Under the pieces are notes generated by a model. The model made no database searches. It was not told the origin of the DNA and worked only from the letters and a program-made list of their open reading frames with translations. The position numbers and the translations under genes were made by a program. 64,000 nucleotides of DNA from Datnioides undecimradiatus (taxonomy: Eukaryota; Chordata; Actinopteri; Lobotiformes; Datnioididae), in contig WARS01000011.1 in assembly GCA_008933995.1 (NCBI GenBank), forward strand, positions 10,693,516 through 10,757,515, in the 5' to 3' direction. This document shows, piece by piece, positions 62,897 through 64,000 of the stretch. Position 1 is the first letter of the stretch, and every line of letters starts with the position of its first letter.

Positions 62897-64000
62897 ATGT
62901 GCCTCCGGATGGAACCGATATAGGACTCGATGTGTCAGTAGTTTCGATCAATACTTTTATTTTTTGGTCATTTACAGGATGACAGGAAAGTATCATAAAT
63001 CATAGTTTCATTTCTTTACATTCTCACAGTTGCAATCAGCACACTGTCTGCCCCCTGGTGTTCATAGACACACATTGCTGTGTTAAAATAAACTCTCCTG
63101 TTTTGTCTAATTTCTCCAACTCTTCGTTGGAGTTTTTATGGTCGTACGGAAGGACCGAGGATTAATGAACTTCTTCTTGTGGGGAAGTCCATAATGAGGA
63201 TATTGTGAAGCACGCTGGACTGTAAATTAAGGCCTGCAGCATCTACAAACAAGCTTGACCTGATAATAACAGTCTACCGTCGTGACTTAATTTGTACTAA
63301 ATTCATAAAGTGACTTGGTATGGAGAAACAGCTGCCCAATGATGCATGGGCCAATATAAATGATGCAATCTAATGATAAATTACCCTTCACTTGGTTTAA
63401 GTGATGCAATTTTACAGATCAAATTTAAATATGAAAATTTAACAATGATATAAATTAGGGAAAACAATTGTGACTACACCTATTTGAATTTATCAGCATC
63501 TGTCTGTACCTTGTTCTCACAGAGTACTCCTCCATACTCTGACCTCTCTAATTAGACTTGTTTTGACAAATCGTTTGTCCATACAAAATGTTTCAAATAT
63601 ACTTTGTTAAAGGCATTAGTTGTGTGGAGTTAAGTGCTTCAAGGTACATTTTTATGTGAATTTGGGGGGAGTTATAGACACAGAGGAAGTGAAAACGATC
63701 AGCCTGACTGGGATGAATACTGATTACGTATTAAGAATGGCTAAGTAAAGATCCAGCTCTGGTCTGATGGTTCCTGTAGCAGGACGTGACTGCAATAAAG
63801 ATCTGCAGCTGAGCTCTGCGATGGACTTGTCCACAGCATTGTTCAGTCAAATGGCACACGTTTAAATAAAAGCACAATTAAAGAGGAATTGCAGTGATTC
63901 ATGGGAACAATACAAACTTAAACAGAGGTAGTCATGTACCAGTCTGTTGAAATGTTTTATGTTCTCTTTACTTCATATTTCTTCACCCCACATACCTCAT
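62897..64000. other. Intergenic sequence to the right edge
   Basis: No coding exon, RNA gene or mobile element is recognised. In human the next gene beyond DENND4A is RAB11A, but no Rab exon is visible here. Confidence 0.55.

Overview
The window is vertebrate genomic DNA, most likely from a ray-finned (teleost) fish. Genes are split into many short exons with GT-AG introns, proteins match vertebrate families closely, introns are compact and AT-rich, and simple repeats and degenerate retroelement pieces lie between genes. There are no bacterial operons, CRISPR arrays or prokaryotic mobile elements. Gene names rest on recognising translated exons by eye. No database search was run. I built the exon models by joining canonical splice sites and checking that codon phase carries through each junction.

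Layout. (1) 1-2925, minus: 5' part of a gene resembling human C15orf39, running off the left edge, with a likely non-coding first exon and promoter near 2.6-2.9 kb. (2) 2.9-10.8 kb: intergenic DNA with LTR-like pieces, including a long LTR-like element at 8937-10757. (3) 10873-15193, minus: ppcdc, five exons, coenzyme A synthesis. (4) 15491-18991, plus: hacd3, eleven exons, very-long-chain 3-hydroxyacyl-CoA dehydratase family. It is head-to-head with ppcdc across about 300 bp. (5) 19910-23311, minus: ints14, eleven exons, Integrator subunit with a VWA domain. (6) 24678-27031, plus: a decayed copy of slc24a1. (7) 29889-35343, plus: intact slc24a1 (NCKX1), nine coding exons. (8) 37532-54283, minus: dennd4a, 29 coding exons plus a likely 21-nt cassette exon, with a 5' UTR exon and promoter near 58.6-58.9 kb. 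(9) 58.9-64 kb: intergenic, with one tRNA-Gln(CTG) gene at 62825-62896.

How the parts relate. The genes are independent housekeeping or tissue-specific genes rather than a pathway. The order and orientation hacd3(+) ints14(-) slc24a1(+) dennd4a(-) is the order I recall for human 15q22.31. ppcdc and C15orf39 are neighbours in human 15q24, so this window joins two blocks that are apart in human. The most notable structure is a tandem duplication of a unit made of the ints14 5' region, the shared promoter and slc24a1. The left slc24a1 copy has lost both key acidic ion-binding residues, four loop exons and its reading frame. The right copy is intact, but the ints14 sequence beside it has decayed to intron and promoter remnants. 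Patches of the two slc24a1 copies, including one whole intron, are almost identical, which suggests gene conversion. The slc24a1 and dennd4a genes converge on a near-palindromic element that supplies a poly(A) hexamer on each strand.
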